A stretch of 64,000 nt of DNA from positions 434,001 through 498,000 of the forward strand of contig NZ_JAPIVO010000002.1 in NCBI RefSeq assembly GCF_026239655.1, given 5' to 3'. The notes beneath the pieces are model-generated. The model saw only the letters and a program-made list of their open reading frames with translations, did no database searches and was not told the DNA's origin. Positions 25,680 to 34,770 of the stretch are shown here, piece after piece. The stretch is from Pedobacter sp. MR2016-24. Lineage in GTDB: Bacteria > Bacteroidota > Bacteroidia > Sphingobacteriales > Sphingobacteriaceae. Made by a program: the position numbers and the translations under genes. Positions within the stretch are counted from its first letter, which is position 1; each line of letters begins with the position of its first letter.

Positions 25680-26060
25680 TTATCCTATAGCAGCAATCTC
25701 ATCGGTGGCCACTCTCAGTTTAGCTCCCCAGTTGCTTAATTGTAACCAGATGGGGATGAGTTCCTGTGCAATATCGGTCAGCTCATAGTCAACCCGTAAT
25801 GGAACTTCAGCATAAACAGTCCGTTTAACCAATCCATCTTTTTCAAGTTCGCGAAGCTGCAGCGTCAGCATCCTCTCGCTAATATTTGGAATCAGCTTTC
25901 TGATTTCACTGAATCTTAGCTTTTCATGTTCAAGTTTGCATAAAATCAGCAGTTTCCATCTTCCGCCTATTTTGCATACAGCAAAGGTCAGGTCACAGCC
26001 TTCTGTGATACACTTTTGATTGACCATATTAGTCGAATTCTCTTTTCTCTTTCCCATCAC
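25680..26060 (-). CDS. HxlR-family transcriptional regulator of the MFS exporter
   Basis: A 126-aa HxlR-type winged-helix protein: CDLTFAVCKIGGRWKLLILC, then RFSEIRKLIPNISERMLTLQLRELEKDG and the wing. Two cysteines near the helix-turn-helix (in GCDLTFAVC) could serve redox or thiol sensing, as in many relatives. It is divergent from an MFS transporter gene with interlocking promoters, so control of drug or metabolite export is likely. The start could be the first or second Met. Confidence 0.87.
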   Translation of the reverse strand: MMGKRKENSTNMVNQKCITEGCDLTFAVCKIGGRWKLLILCKLEHEKLRFSEIRKLIPNISERMLTLQLRELEKDGLVKRTVYAEVPLRVDYELTDIAQELIPIWLQLSNWGAKLRVATDEIAAIG

Positions 26061-26101
26061 TTACAAATTTGTTTGTCCCGAACAATTGACTGTACAGGCC
26101 G

Positions 26102-26128
26102 CAAAAGTAACGAAGACTGATAAATTTG
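26102..26128. promoter_or_regulatory. interlocked divergent promoters of HxlR and MFS genes
   Basis: Minus-strand TACTTTTG (26109 to 26102) and plus-strand TAAATTTG (26121-26128) are both exact TAnnTTTG elements and only 11 bp apart. Each lies in the zone where the other promoter's upstream contact would fall, so the two can hardly fire at once. A regulator bound here would affect both. Confidence 0.5.
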
Positions 26129-26170
26129 CAGCTCATTTTGATTAATAATAAAATAACATAACAAATAATT

Positions 26171-27334
26171 ATGAAAAAATATGCCTACATCGGCTGTCTC
26201 GGATTTATTGGAGTGATTACTACAGAATTTGGTGTGATCGGTATTTTGCCACAGATAGCTACATTTTATAAAATAGATATTGATCAGGCTGGATACCTGC
26301 TCAGTGCCTTTGCCCTGATTATTGCATTAACCGGTCCTTTTATGACTTTACTGGCTTCCGGTTTCGATCGTAAAAAGGTAATGCTGACGGCCATTTCTAT
26401 ATTCGCTATTACAGGGTTAGTATCATCATTCTCTCCGCCGTTCTGGCTTTTGATGCTGGTTAGGATCATGCCTGCATTCCTCCAGCCTGTTTATATCGCC
26501 ACAGCTTTGTCTGTAGCAGTTTCAGGATCAGACAAAAAAAATGAGAATGGGTTGATGAGTATTGTTTTCAGCGGAGTAGCTATCGCAATGGTGACAACGG
26601 TTCCTTTTGCTACCTATTTAGCCAGCTTGTGGTCGTGGGAATATTCATTTTTTGTTCAGTTTATAGTAAGTCTCCTCGCTTTAACGGGAATTTATTTTGT
26701 ACTGCCATCCATGCCGGTAAAAGAGAAAAAGTCGTTTGGCAGTGAGCTGAAAGTATTTGGGAAACCTGCTTTTGTGATCAGCATAGCAATGAACTTCTTT
26801 ATGATTGTAGCCTGGTTTTCCACTTACAGCTATTTTGCAGAGTACCTGAATAAAGCGAAGGGTATGGATAATAAGATGGTGAGTTATATGCTGCTGCTAT
26901 TTGGCCTAATGGGGGTCTTGTCTAACTGGGTGGCAGGTAAGATGCTCAACAGGAATGTGGCTAAAACTACTGCCTTTTTTCTCTCTGGTACCATATTAAT
27001 TCCCGTCCTGCTCCATTTTTCAGATGGAAATACCGTCTCCACTTTTATTGTCATAGCGATTTGGGGTTTTCTGTATTCTCCAAGCTTTTTAAACGCATCG
27101 ACTTATATGATCTCCGCTGTGCCGGAGTCGCTGGAATTTGCCAACAGTCTGGCTACTTCTTTTGGTAATCTGGGTGTTACCCTGGGCACCACTCTTGGTG
27201 GCTGGATGATTATGTCGAAAGGGGTAGCGTACAACCCCTGGATAGGAATGGTTTTTGGCCTGCTGGCTTTTGCAATGATTGGCTTAAGGCATGCGCTGGA
27301 AAGAAAAAAGCTGGTATCTTGTGAGTCTTTTTAG
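26171..27334 (+). CDS. MFS transporter, DHA1/AraJ-like exporter
   Basis: A 387-aa inner-membrane protein with about 12 hydrophobic segments. The N-terminal part reads GVIGILPQIATFY...AGYLLSAFALIIALTGPF, followed by the short loop DRKKVMLT between segments 2 and 3, typical of the DHA1 drug:proton antiporters and AraJ-like sugar exporters. It probably exports a drug or metabolite. Adjacent HxlR control fits inducible export. Substrate unknown. Confidence 0.88.
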   Translation: MKKYAYIGCLGFIGVITTEFGVIGILPQIATFYKIDIDQAGYLLSAFALIIALTGPFMTLLASGFDRKKVMLTAISIFAITGLVSSFSPPFWLLMLVRIMPAFLQPVYIATALSVAVSGSDKKNENGLMSIVFSGVAIAMVTTVPFATYLASLWSWEYSFFVQFIVSLLALTGIYFVLPSMPVKEKKSFGSELKVFGKPAFVISIAMNFFMIVAWFSTYSYFAEYLNKAKGMDNKMVSYMLLLFGLMGVLSNWVAGKMLNRNVAKTTAFFLSGTILIPVLLHFSDGNTVSTFIVIAIWGFLYSPSFLNASTYMISAVPESLEFANSLATSFGNLGVTLGTTLGGWMIMSKGVAYNPWIGMVFGLLAFAMIGLRHALERKKLVSCESF

Positions 27335-27386
27335 AAAAAATCCCATGTTGGCCTTAAAAAGAGCGACAAGCGGGCGAGGCTAAATT

Positions 27387-27417
27387 AAAAAGACCTGTCA
27401 AATGGCAGGTCTTTTTT
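27387..27417. terminator. bidirectional terminator between MFS and GntR genes
   Basis: Arms AAAAAGACCTG and CAGGTCTTTTT around an 8-nt loop, with A runs on one side and T runs on the other, so it can stop transcription from both converging genes. Confidence 0.8.
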
Positions 27418-27422
27418 GTTTC

Positions 27423-28151
27423 TTATCTTGTGCTTTCCAGCGTATAAATAAAACTATCCGCTTTGTAATAACCAATATTATACTCTATCGGACGTTCATT
27501 CTGATCATAAACAAATCGTTTTCGAAACAATATAGGGCTCCCTACAGCTATCAATAGTTTTTTTGCGACCAGTTCAACTGCCGCAGTAGCCATTATTTCT
27601 TCTTTCGATAAGGTGGCAATAATGTCATGTTCCTGTTCTAAAAGCTCATATAATGGCCTCTTAAAATCATCATCCGGTGTTAGTCCCACGCATGGATGAA
27701 AGTAGGAAACGAAAAAAACAAAGGGTTCTTCAGGCCGACCTCTAACCCTTTCCATTTTTAATACAGGCTGATCTTGAGCAATGTTGAAAAAGGCAGCCAG
27801 TTTCATATCAGGCAGTTCCCATGAAACATGCAATTCAAAGTTTTTGATGGGGATCCCCCTTAACTTCATCTCCTGCGAAAAGCTTAGCCAGTTATTAGAT
27901 TTCGAACTGACGGCTCCCTGTACAACCTTGGTGCCGGCCTTTTTCTTTCGGATAAGTAAGCCCTCGAGTACCAGTTTATTAATCGCAATTCTCAGGGTAG
28001 TACGGGATATAGACAGCATGTTAGCCAGATCAACTTCATTAGGAATGTTTTTTCCGTTTTGATATTGTTCTTCTGCAATCAATTGCCGCAGCAGATTTTC
28101 TGCCTGTGTGTGCAGGGGAACAGTGCTTTCGTGGTCTATACTATAGTGCAT
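27423..28151 (-). CDS. GntR/HutC-family regulator (UTRA domain) of the mannoside locus
   Basis: About 242 aa. An N-terminal winged helix (VPLHTQAENLLRQLI; NEVDLANMLSISRTTLRIAINKLVLEGLL) is followed by a UTRA ligand-binding domain (LKMERVRGRPEEPFVFFVSYF; FRKRFVYDQNERPIEYNIGYY). UTRA proteins sense sugar phosphates or similar metabolites. I prefer the ATG at 28151 to that at 28172, because the latter lies within a minus-strand -7 element (28166-28173). It is divergent from the mannose operon and probably regulates it; the ligand may be a phosphorylated mannose intermediate. Confidence 0.85.
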   Translation of the reverse strand: MHYSIDHESTVPLHTQAENLLRQLIAEEQYQNGKNIPNEVDLANMLSISRTTLRIAINKLVLEGLLIRKKKAGTKVVQGAVSSKSNNWLSFSQEMKLRGIPIKNFELHVSWELPDMKLAAFFNIAQDQPVLKMERVRGRPEEPFVFFVSYFHPCVGLTPDDDFKRPLYELLEQEHDIIATLSKEEIMATAAVELVAKKLLIAVGSPILFRKRFVYDQNERPIEYNIGYYKADSFIYTLESTR

Positions 28152-28165
28152 GATATTGTTTGCTA

Positions 28166-28312
28166 CAAACATAATGAAATTTGTTTAATCCTTATATGTA
28201 TATACATTAATATATGATTAAGTAGGTTTTTAGTGTTTTTAGGCTGTATATGTATTGTTAGCTTGAATTATTTAATTTTAATTCTATTATTTATTTCATA
28301 TGTTTGTACATA
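28166..28312. promoter_or_regulatory. control region between GntR and mannose operon: two -7 elements and GntR-type palindrome
   Basis: Minus-strand TATGTTTG (28173 to 28166) and plus-strand TATGTTTG (28299-28306) are identical -7 elements for the two directions. Between them lies ATGTATATACAT (28196-28207), a perfect palindrome containing TGTATATACA, which matches the GT..TA..AC form of GntR-family operators. A second inverted pair, TATGT/ACATA, spans 28299-28312 over the plus promoter. These are plausible operator sites for the UTRA regulator. Confidence 0.55.
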
Positions 28313-28350
28313 ATAACCGAATATTTACCGTTAGCTGTCAATTGTTTATA

Positions 28351-30198
28351 ATGAGCTACACCAAATCATCAGCTGATGCATTAATGAATTATATGAGCGA
28401 AAAATTATCATCTTATTCCTTTGATATGGAAAGCAGGCTGCGCAAAACTTCCCAGTACTTAATGCCTCCCCAACTCAATAAACCGTTAGTAAAAGACGAT
28501 GGTTATGATATCTATCCGGTATGCGCTCTGGACGAGCACAAAATTTTTAATGGTTATTGCTCCCTTACTGACTGGATTATTTCAGAAAAAAATGTAGTGA
28601 TAGATGGCTATGTGGGGGTGTTCTGGGAGAAAATACGGCAAGGGATAAGTGATTGTCTCACAGAAAGAGGTCTGACTGCAAATTGGATTTATACAGCAGA
28701 CTTTTTATTGGAAAGCGTAGTGATTGATCAGCTGATCGAACCATTTCTTGGGGAAGAAAATGCTGTTTGGGGAACCAAATGTACGCTGACACTCGCAGAT
28801 TTATATCGGACTGATCAGTTAACTGCTGCAGTTCCTGACCAAAATGCAACCATAAATATCATCATTGGCACTGGCGCAGCACTTGCAAACTGGCAGGCAG
28901 CTTTATTGTATGTGGATCTCCCAAAGAATGAACTCCAGTTCAGGATGAGGGCAGGGGTGATCAATAACTTAGGCGCTAAAACGCTGGCCGCACATTCCCG
29001 AATGTATAAACGCTTTTATTTTGTAGATTGGGCACTGCTCAATAAGCACAAAAAAACAATATTAAATCAGATTGCTGTCATTGCTGACGGTCAGTGGCCA
29101 GACCAGATCAACTGGATGTTCAATGCTGATCTGGTTAAAGGGTTAAATCAAATCAGCACTTCGGTAATTCGCGTAAGACCCTGGTTTGAGCCGGGAGCAT
29201 GGGGCGGACAATGGATCAAAAACAAGATTAAACAATTGAATACCGAGGTGGTCAATTATGCCTGGTCATTTGAATTGATTGTTCCAGAGAATGGTTTAGT
29301 GTTTGAAAGTGATGGCAACCTGCTGGAAGTTTCTTTTGATACACTGATGTTTCATAACCAGCAGCAGGTGCTGGGTAAACATGCCTGCATTTATGGGGAT
29401 GAATTTCCTATCCGCTTCGACTTTCTGGATACTTTTGACGGAGGAAACCTTTCTATCCAATGCCATCCGCAATTAAAGTATATCCAGGAAAACTTCGGGG
29501 AAACGATCACACAGGATGAAACTTATTATATCCTGGATTGTGAACCGGAGGCTACTGTTTATCTGGGCTTTCAGGATAACATTGATCCGGCAGAATTTAA
29601 AGCTGCCCTGGAACAAAGTCAGTTGCAAGGGAAGGAAGTGAAGATCACTGATTATGTACAGGAACTCCCTGCACAAAAACATGATCTGTTTCTGATACCC
29701 AATGGTACAGTACATAGCGCAGGCAAAGGTAATCTCGTACTTGAAATTAGTGCTACACCTTATATTTTTACGTTTAAAATGTACGATTGGTTAAGGCTCG
29801 ACCTGGATGGTCATCCGAGACCTATTAATATTGATCATGCCTTTCATAATCTAGATTTTACACGCAAGGGTGCGGTAGTAAAGGAGGAGCTGATTGCTAA
29901 GCCCGCTGTTATTGAGGAGGGAGATGACTGGCAGATTGTTCATCTTCCTACACATGAAGCACATTTCTATGCGATACACCGGCTGGAATTTGACGGGAAA
30001 ATCGAAGTAGATACCCGGCAGTGCTGTCATGTACTCATGTTGGTTGAGGGTGAGTCCCTGCGTATTGAAACTGCTGATGGTACCTGCCACGAATACGCCT
30101 ATGCTGAGACTTTCGTGGTGCCCGCAGCCGCCAATTCTTACCAGTTAACTAACCTGGGTACAGGTCGTGCCAGGGTGATTAAAGCATTCTTAAAATAA
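28351..30198 (+). CDS. class I mannose-6-phosphate isomerase with extra N-terminal kinase-like domain
   Basis: About 615 aa from the ATG at 28351; an earlier ATG at 28300 lies inside the -7 promoter element. Residues from about 275 to 615 form the cupin-type phosphomannose isomerase, with metal-site candidates His372 (SIQCHPQ) and His455 (PNGTVHSAG). Residues about 50-270 resemble a P-loop sugar or nucleoside kinase fold but the glycine-rich loop reads DGYVGVFWEKI without the GKT/S, so it is likely non-catalytic. Class I isomerases alone are about 320-400 aa, so this is a fusion. It should convert mannose-6-phosphate to fructose-6-phosphate for glycolysis, in an operon with a sugar porter and a GH92. 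Confidence 0.75.
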   Translation: MSYTKSSADALMNYMSEKLSSYSFDMESRLRKTSQYLMPPQLNKPLVKDDGYDIYPVCALDEHKIFNGYCSLTDWIISEKNVVIDGYVGVFWEKIRQGISDCLTERGLTANWIYTADFLLESVVIDQLIEPFLGEENAVWGTKCTLTLADLYRTDQLTAAVPDQNATINIIIGTGAALANWQAALLYVDLPKNELQFRMRAGVINNLGAKTLAAHSRMYKRFYFVDWALLNKHKKTILNQIAVIADGQWPDQINWMFNADLVKGLNQISTSVIRVRPWFEPGAWGGQWIKNKIKQLNTEVVNYAWSFELIVPENGLVFESDGNLLEVSFDTLMFHNQQQVLGKHACIYGDEFPIRFDFLDTFDGGNLSIQCHPQLKYIQENFGETITQDETYYILDCEPEATVYLGFQDNIDPAEFKAALEQSQLQGKEVKITDYVQELPAQKHDLFLIPNGTVHSAGKGNLVLEISATPYIFTFKMYDWLRLDLDGHPRPINIDHAFHNLDFTRKGAVVKEELIAKPAVIEEGDDWQIVHLPTHEAHFYAIHRLEFDGKIEVDTRQCCHVLMLVEGESLRIETADGTCHEYAYAETFVVPAAANSYQLTNLGTGRARVIKAFLK

Positions 30199-30202
30199 GC
30201 TG

Positions 30203-31636
30203 ATGTATACTGAAATAAACCCTCTACAACCTGTCCGTAAAAGTACGGTTTACCTCTACCTGGTCTGTTTAGTCGCAGCCCTGGGCGGATTCCTTTTTGG
30301 TTTTGACACCGCTGTTATCTCTGGTACGATTGGTCTGGTAAAAAACGATTACGGCCTGAATGCTGTCAGCGAGGGATGGTTCGTTAGTTGTGCACTCCTG
30401 GGTTGCATCATCGGTGTAAGTTGCTCAGGAAAACTGAGCGACTATTATGGCCGTAAGATTGTCTTGATCATTTCCGCAATCTTATTCCTGGCCTCTGCTA
30501 TTGGCTGTATGTTTTCAGGATCTTTTATCATCCTGATTATCTTCCGTCTGATCGGCGGACTGGGGATCGGCGTGGCCTCTATGGTATCACCTTTATATAT
30601 TTCTGAGTTTGCGCCCTCGCGCCTGAGAGGTATGATGGTTTCTCTTTATCAGTTGGCACTTACGATCGGTATTGTGGTAGCTTATTTTACAAATGCCTGG
30701 CTGGTTGATCATACCGCCGTGCATTATACTGCTGAGGGGATGAAGAGGATATTTACTACTGAGGTATGGCGGGCCATGCTGGGGCTTGGTGCTTTGCCTT
30801 CTGCTATATTTTTATTGAGCCTGCTGCTGGTGCCAGAGTCGCCAAGATGGTTGCTGCTCAAAGGGAAAGTGCAACAGGCACTGGCCATCCTGATTAAAAT
30901 AGACGGACCTGAAGCTGCACAACATGAAATTGAGGGATTCCGTAAACAGGACGATCAGGATATGACTTCTGTGAAGGAATTGTTTAAGCCTGTTTACCGT
31001 AAAGCTTTGTGGATAGGTATGTTATTGCCTTTCCTTTCCCAGGTGTGTGGTATCAATGCAGTGATCTATTACGGTCCCCGTATACTGGAACAGGCCGGTT
31101 TTACCTTAAGCAGCGCAATGGGCGGACAAGTGACGATTGGCCTTGTAAATGTAGTTTTTACATTTGTAGCGATCTTTACAGTGGATAAATGGGGCAGAAG
31201 ACCACTCTTGCTGGTGGGGATCTCCGGTGCTGTCATTTCCCTCCTGACCATTGGTGCTTTATTTGCTTTAGGTATCACTTCAGGCCCCTGGATCTTACTT
31301 TTTATCCTTGTGTTTATCGCTTGTTTTGCCTTTTCTTTCGGTCCTGTATGCTGGGTAGTGGTGGGAGAGATTTTTCCAAACGCCATCCGGGGTAAAGCAG
31401 TGGCCCTGGCTACTTTGTCTTTATGGGTGGGCAATTTTTTGGTGGGACAACTGACGCCGCTGATGTTAGATGGCATTGGCTCATCCTGGACCTTCTGGCT
31501 TTTTGCGCTCTGCTGTTCTCCTGCACTGTGGCTCACCTGGAAAGTAATACCCGAAACCAAAGGACGCTCGCTAGAAGATATTGAAGCACACTGGAAAAAT
31601 GACTATAAAAATAACCAACATGAAATTAAAGTTTAG
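30203..31636 (+). CDS. sugar porter family MFS transporter
   Basis: A 477-aa inner-membrane sugar:proton symporter of the sugar porter family (XylE/GLUT-like). Signature segments: GGFLFGFDTAVISGTIG in helix 1, GKLSDYYGRK between helices 2 and 3, PESPRWLLLKGK after helix 6, WGRRPLLLVG, and PETKGRSLEDIE at the end. It starts 4 bp after the isomerase gene and overlaps the next gene by 17 bp, so the three are translated from one message. Mannose is the likely substrate by context. Confidence 0.92.
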   Translation: MYTEINPLQPVRKSTVYLYLVCLVAALGGFLFGFDTAVISGTIGLVKNDYGLNAVSEGWFVSCALLGCIIGVSCSGKLSDYYGRKIVLIISAILFLASAIGCMFSGSFIILIIFRLIGGLGIGVASMVSPLYISEFAPSRLRGMMVSLYQLALTIGIVVAYFTNAWLVDHTAVHYTAEGMKRIFTTEVWRAMLGLGALPSAIFLLSLLLVPESPRWLLLKGKVQQALAILIKIDGPEAAQHEIEGFRKQDDQDMTSVKELFKPVYRKALWIGMLLPFLSQVCGINAVIYYGPRILEQAGFTLSSAMGGQVTIGLVNVVFTFVAIFTVDKWGRRPLLLVGISGAVISLLTIGALFALGITSGPWILLFILVFIACFAFSFGPVCWVVVGEIFPNAIRGKAVALATLSLWVGNFLVGQLTPLMLDGIGSSWTFWLFALCCSPALWLTWKVIPETKGRSLEDIEAHWKNDYKNNQHEIKV

Positions 31637-33986
31637 TATCGCTTTTGTCCTGCTGGCAGCAGCGGCAACTTCCTGTAAGGCGCAAAATCAAGATGTGCTG
31701 CGTTATGTAGACCCAAATATAGGTACTGCACATAGTCGCTGGTTTTTTTATACTCCTGCAGCTGTACCCTACGGTATGGCAAAATTAGCTCCTTCAACGA
31801 ATGGGCATTATGGCAACCCTTCAGGTTGGGAAGCTGTAGGCTATGATACGCGTCAAAACTCTATAGAGGGTTTTGTGCATTTCCATGAATGGCAGGTTGG
31901 AGGGCTGAGTTATATGCCGACTACCGGCGAACTGAAAGTTAAGCCCGGCGAGCTGGATAAAGCGGGCAGCGGTTACCGGTCGGCATTCGACCGTAAAAAT
32001 GAACTTGCTGAACCGGGTTACTATAAAGTTTTGCTGGATGATTATGGTATTACGGCCGAACTTACAGCCACTAAACGGGTAGGCTTTCAGCGTTACCACT
32101 TTCCAAAAAACGAGCAATCGCATATTATACTGGATATTGGTAATACCCAGGGCGAGAGCGGGGAAGTAACCGACGCCAATATCCGGATGATCGATGATAC
32201 CCACTTTGAAGGTTTTATATTTACCTACCCGAAATATGTGAAAATATATGATCCCGCAGGTAAAGTAGCCTTATACTTTTACGGCGAACTCAGTAAAAAA
32301 CCTTCCGGCGTTACCGCATTTACCGCCAGGACCATTCTAACAAATACAAAAAATGCCCGTGGGCCAGGAGCTGGCTTAGTGCTCAATTATCAGACGGGGG
32401 ATAATGAATCTATCGAAGTAAAAACAGGTTTGTCTTATACCTCAACTGCCAATGCAAGAGCTAATTTTGTGGCAGAGGCGCGGGACTTAACTTTTGAACA
32501 AGCCAAATTCAATGCACAGCGAACCTGGCAGCGGGAGTTGACCAGGATCAGCGTAGAAGGCCCTAATGATCAGGATAAAATAAAATTCTATACGGGTCTT
32601 TTTCATGCATTGCTCGGCAGAGGTATTGCCAGCGATGCAGATGGCAGCTATCCCAAACATGCGGGGGCCATTGGGCACCTGCCTGAACAAAAAGAAGAGC
32701 ATCTTAAAGCGGAATTTATCAATACCGATGCGATATGGGGAGGATACTGGAACCTTACCCAGCTTTGGGCATTGAGTTATCCGGAATGGTATGGCAGCTT
32801 TGTGAATACTCAATTACAATTGTACAAAGACCGGGGATGGTTTGGAGACGGAATTGCCAATAGCCAATATGTTTCCGGAGTAGGAACCAATTTTGTTGGC
32901 CTTGCCATTGCTGCCGCATATAATTCTGGAATCCGCAATTACAATGTAAACCTGGCTTACGAAGCTGTTAAAGCTAACGACCTGAATTATAAAAACCGGA
33001 TAGTGGGTGCGGGTAAATTAGATACTAAAGCTTTCTTGCAATACGGCTATGTCCCGCATCTGGAGCAAAAAGGCCGCGATTTCGTAACTGATTCTACAGG
33101 TTCTAACTTTTCAGGCTCTCATACACTGGAATATAGCTTTAGTGCTTTTGCTACTGCGCAGATGGCTAAAGCGATGGGTAAAACGGAGGACTATCAACGG
33201 CTCATTAAATATTCAAACGGTTGGCGTGCTTTATTGAACCCAAAGAATAAATTGATCCAGCCAAAACGTGCAGACGGGAGTTTTGTGGAAAAATTTGATC
33301 CATATCAGCCCTGGCGCGGTTTTCAGGAAGGAAATGCCGTTCAGTATACTTTCTATGTGCCGCAAAATCCCGCTGGCCTGGTGCAGGCACTTGGTAAGGA
33401 TAATTTCAATAAAAAGCTTGATAGCATCTTTACCGTATCAGAAAAACTTGGCTTTGGTGGCGGCAAAACAATTGATGCCTTTGCGGGGATTAATGCGATT
33501 TACAACCATGGGAACCAGCCCAACCTGCACATCAGCTGGTTATTTAACTTCTCAGGTCAGCCCTGGTTAACACAGAAATGGACCCGGTTAATTGCGCAGG
33601 ACTTTTACGGCACGGAGCCTATTCATGGTTATGGCTATGGACAAGACGAGGACCAGGGACAATTGGGTTCATGGTATGTGATGAACGCACTTGGTTTATT
33701 CGATGTCAAGGGCCTTACCGATGCCAAACCGATCATTCAGTTGGGCAGCCCGCTATTTGATAAAGCTGTAATCACTCTAGGTAACAAGAAAAACTTAACA
33801 ATAGTCACCAAAAATAACTCCGCCTCGAGCTTCTATGTACAATCAGCATCTTTTAATGGAAAGACATTAAGTAACTGCTGGTTATATCGTGAGGAGTTAA
33901 TGAAAGGTGGCGAGCTTGTCTTCACCATGGGGAATCAGCCCAATAAAAATTGGGGAACGACTACACCACCGCCCTCCGTACAATAA
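31620..33986 (+). CDS. divergent GH92 glycoside hydrolase lipoprotein (alpha-mannosidase-type)
   Basis: A 788-aa lipoprotein (lipobox Cys19, ATSC) starting inside the transporter gene. GH92 features: YVDPNIGT at the start, AAVPYGMAKLAPS, the YTGLFHALL segment, GNQPNLHISWLFNFSGQPW, and YGQDEDQGQLGSWYVMNALGLF, the counterpart of the usual GNEDMGQ motif. It differs from typical family members: the HGHTFPGA-type motif near the start is replaced by AHSRWFFYT, and the usual WDT segment reads YWNLTQLW. It probably releases mannose or a related sugar at the cell surface or in the periplasm for the adjacent porter. Linkage and sugar are not certain. Confidence 0.8.
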   Translation: MKLKFSIAFVLLAAAATSCKAQNQDVLRYVDPNIGTAHSRWFFYTPAAVPYGMAKLAPSTNGHYGNPSGWEAVGYDTRQNSIEGFVHFHEWQVGGLSYMPTTGELKVKPGELDKAGSGYRSAFDRKNELAEPGYYKVLLDDYGITAELTATKRVGFQRYHFPKNEQSHIILDIGNTQGESGEVTDANIRMIDDTHFEGFIFTYPKYVKIYDPAGKVALYFYGELSKKPSGVTAFTARTILTNTKNARGPGAGLVLNYQTGDNESIEVKTGLSYTSTANARANFVAEARDLTFEQAKFNAQRTWQRELTRISVEGPNDQDKIKFYTGLFHALLGRGIASDADGSYPKHAGAIGHLPEQKEEHLKAEFINTDAIWGGYWNLTQLWALSYPEWYGSFVNTQLQLYKDRGWFGDGIANSQYVSGVGTNFVGLAIAAAYNSGIRNYNVNLAYEAVKANDLNYKNRIVGAGKLDTKAFLQYGYVPHLEQKGRDFVTDSTGSNFSGSHTLEYSFSAFATAQMAKAMGKTEDYQRLIKYSNGWRALLNPKNKLIQPKRADGSFVEKFDPYQPWRGFQEGNAVQYTFYVPQNPAGLVQALGKDNFNKKLDSIFTVSEKLGFGGGKTIDAFAGINAIYNHGNQPNLHISWLFNFSGQPWLTQKWTRLIAQDFYGTEPIHGYGYGQDEDQGQLGSWYVMNALGLFDVKGLTDAKPIIQLGSPLFDKAVITLGNKKNLTIVTKNNSASSFYVQSASFNGKTLSNCWLYREELMKGGELVFTMGNQPNKNWGTTTPPPSVQ

Positions 33987-34160
33987 TAGCAGGTACTTAT
34001 CAATGATATGTGGTAATTTAAATAGCATAAAAACGATTTATCTTGCTCTAAGGAGTGAGAATGAGGCGCTGAACACGATGCCAGACCGGACTTTAGAAAT
34101 TCAAAAAAAATAGCTAAACAAGGTAGGTCTTCACGCTAAATAGCTATTGAGACTCCGGCA

Positions 34161-34664
34161 TTAAGGATTTTGACTTTCCTCAAATGTAGGGCCGTACAAA
34201 CCAGGTACTTTATTGCCTGTAGCGCGGAGGTAAACAATCAGCTCACCGCGATGGTGGTAAATATGATTAAATAAAAATCCGCGGGTCACTCTACTTCTTT
34301 TCATGGGACCCAACACTACCTGATCACCCATTTTCATTGTCCATTCATCTTCTAATTTATCCTCTGTGAGAGATTTCAAGGCAACTCTAGCTTTCTCCAC
34401 ATTACTTTCAAAATGAGCCAGAGTAGCATTGATGTCACCGGGATCACCCACTTTAAGCTGATCAGCAGCCATATCGTACACCTCTTGAGTCAGTGTCCCC
34501 ACATACCAGTAGTAAATGGTGGCAATGTGCTGCGCAAGCTGACCCATTGTCCAGGAAATTTCTGAGGGTTGGTAGCCCAGATCTTTTTCTGGTACCATCT
34601 GCAGTAGTTTGCGTGTGCTACTTACTTCATGTTCGAATTCTTCAATCAAATATTTCAGTATCAT
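34161..34664 (-). CDS. DinB-family metal-dependent protein
   Basis: A 167-aa four-helix-bundle protein of the DinB/YfiT type. The three metal-binding histidines appear as His46 (GQLAQH) and His134 and His138 (FNHIYHHRGEL). DinB relatives include bacillithiol or mycothiol S-transferases and uncharacterised stress proteins. No operon partner is evident; the gene stands alone between GH92 and a histidine kinase. Confidence 0.85.
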   Translation of the reverse strand: MILKYLIEEFEHEVSSTRKLLQMVPEKDLGYQPSEISWTMGQLAQHIATIYYWYVGTLTQEVYDMAADQLKVGDPGDINATLAHFESNVEKARVALKSLTEDKLEDEWTMKMGDQVVLGPMKRSRVTRGFLFNHIYHHRGELIVYLRATGNKVPGLYGPTFEESQNP

Positions 34665-34770
34665 AACCTTATTTTTATGAATATAACAAAAGACACAAAA
34701 GCAAAGTTTGATAAAATCTGATTGTCTGTGGTCAGTATGAATTAAATGTCACGATTAGCGTGGAACAAAC

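Noticed and set aside
28300..28350. Upstream ATG for the isomerase gene
   Set aside because: It falls inside the TATGTTTG -7 element, so a transcript from that promoter cannot contain it.
31069..31560. 163-codon open frame on the minus strand
   Set aside because: Antisense to conserved helices of the sugar porter; no protein-like motif.
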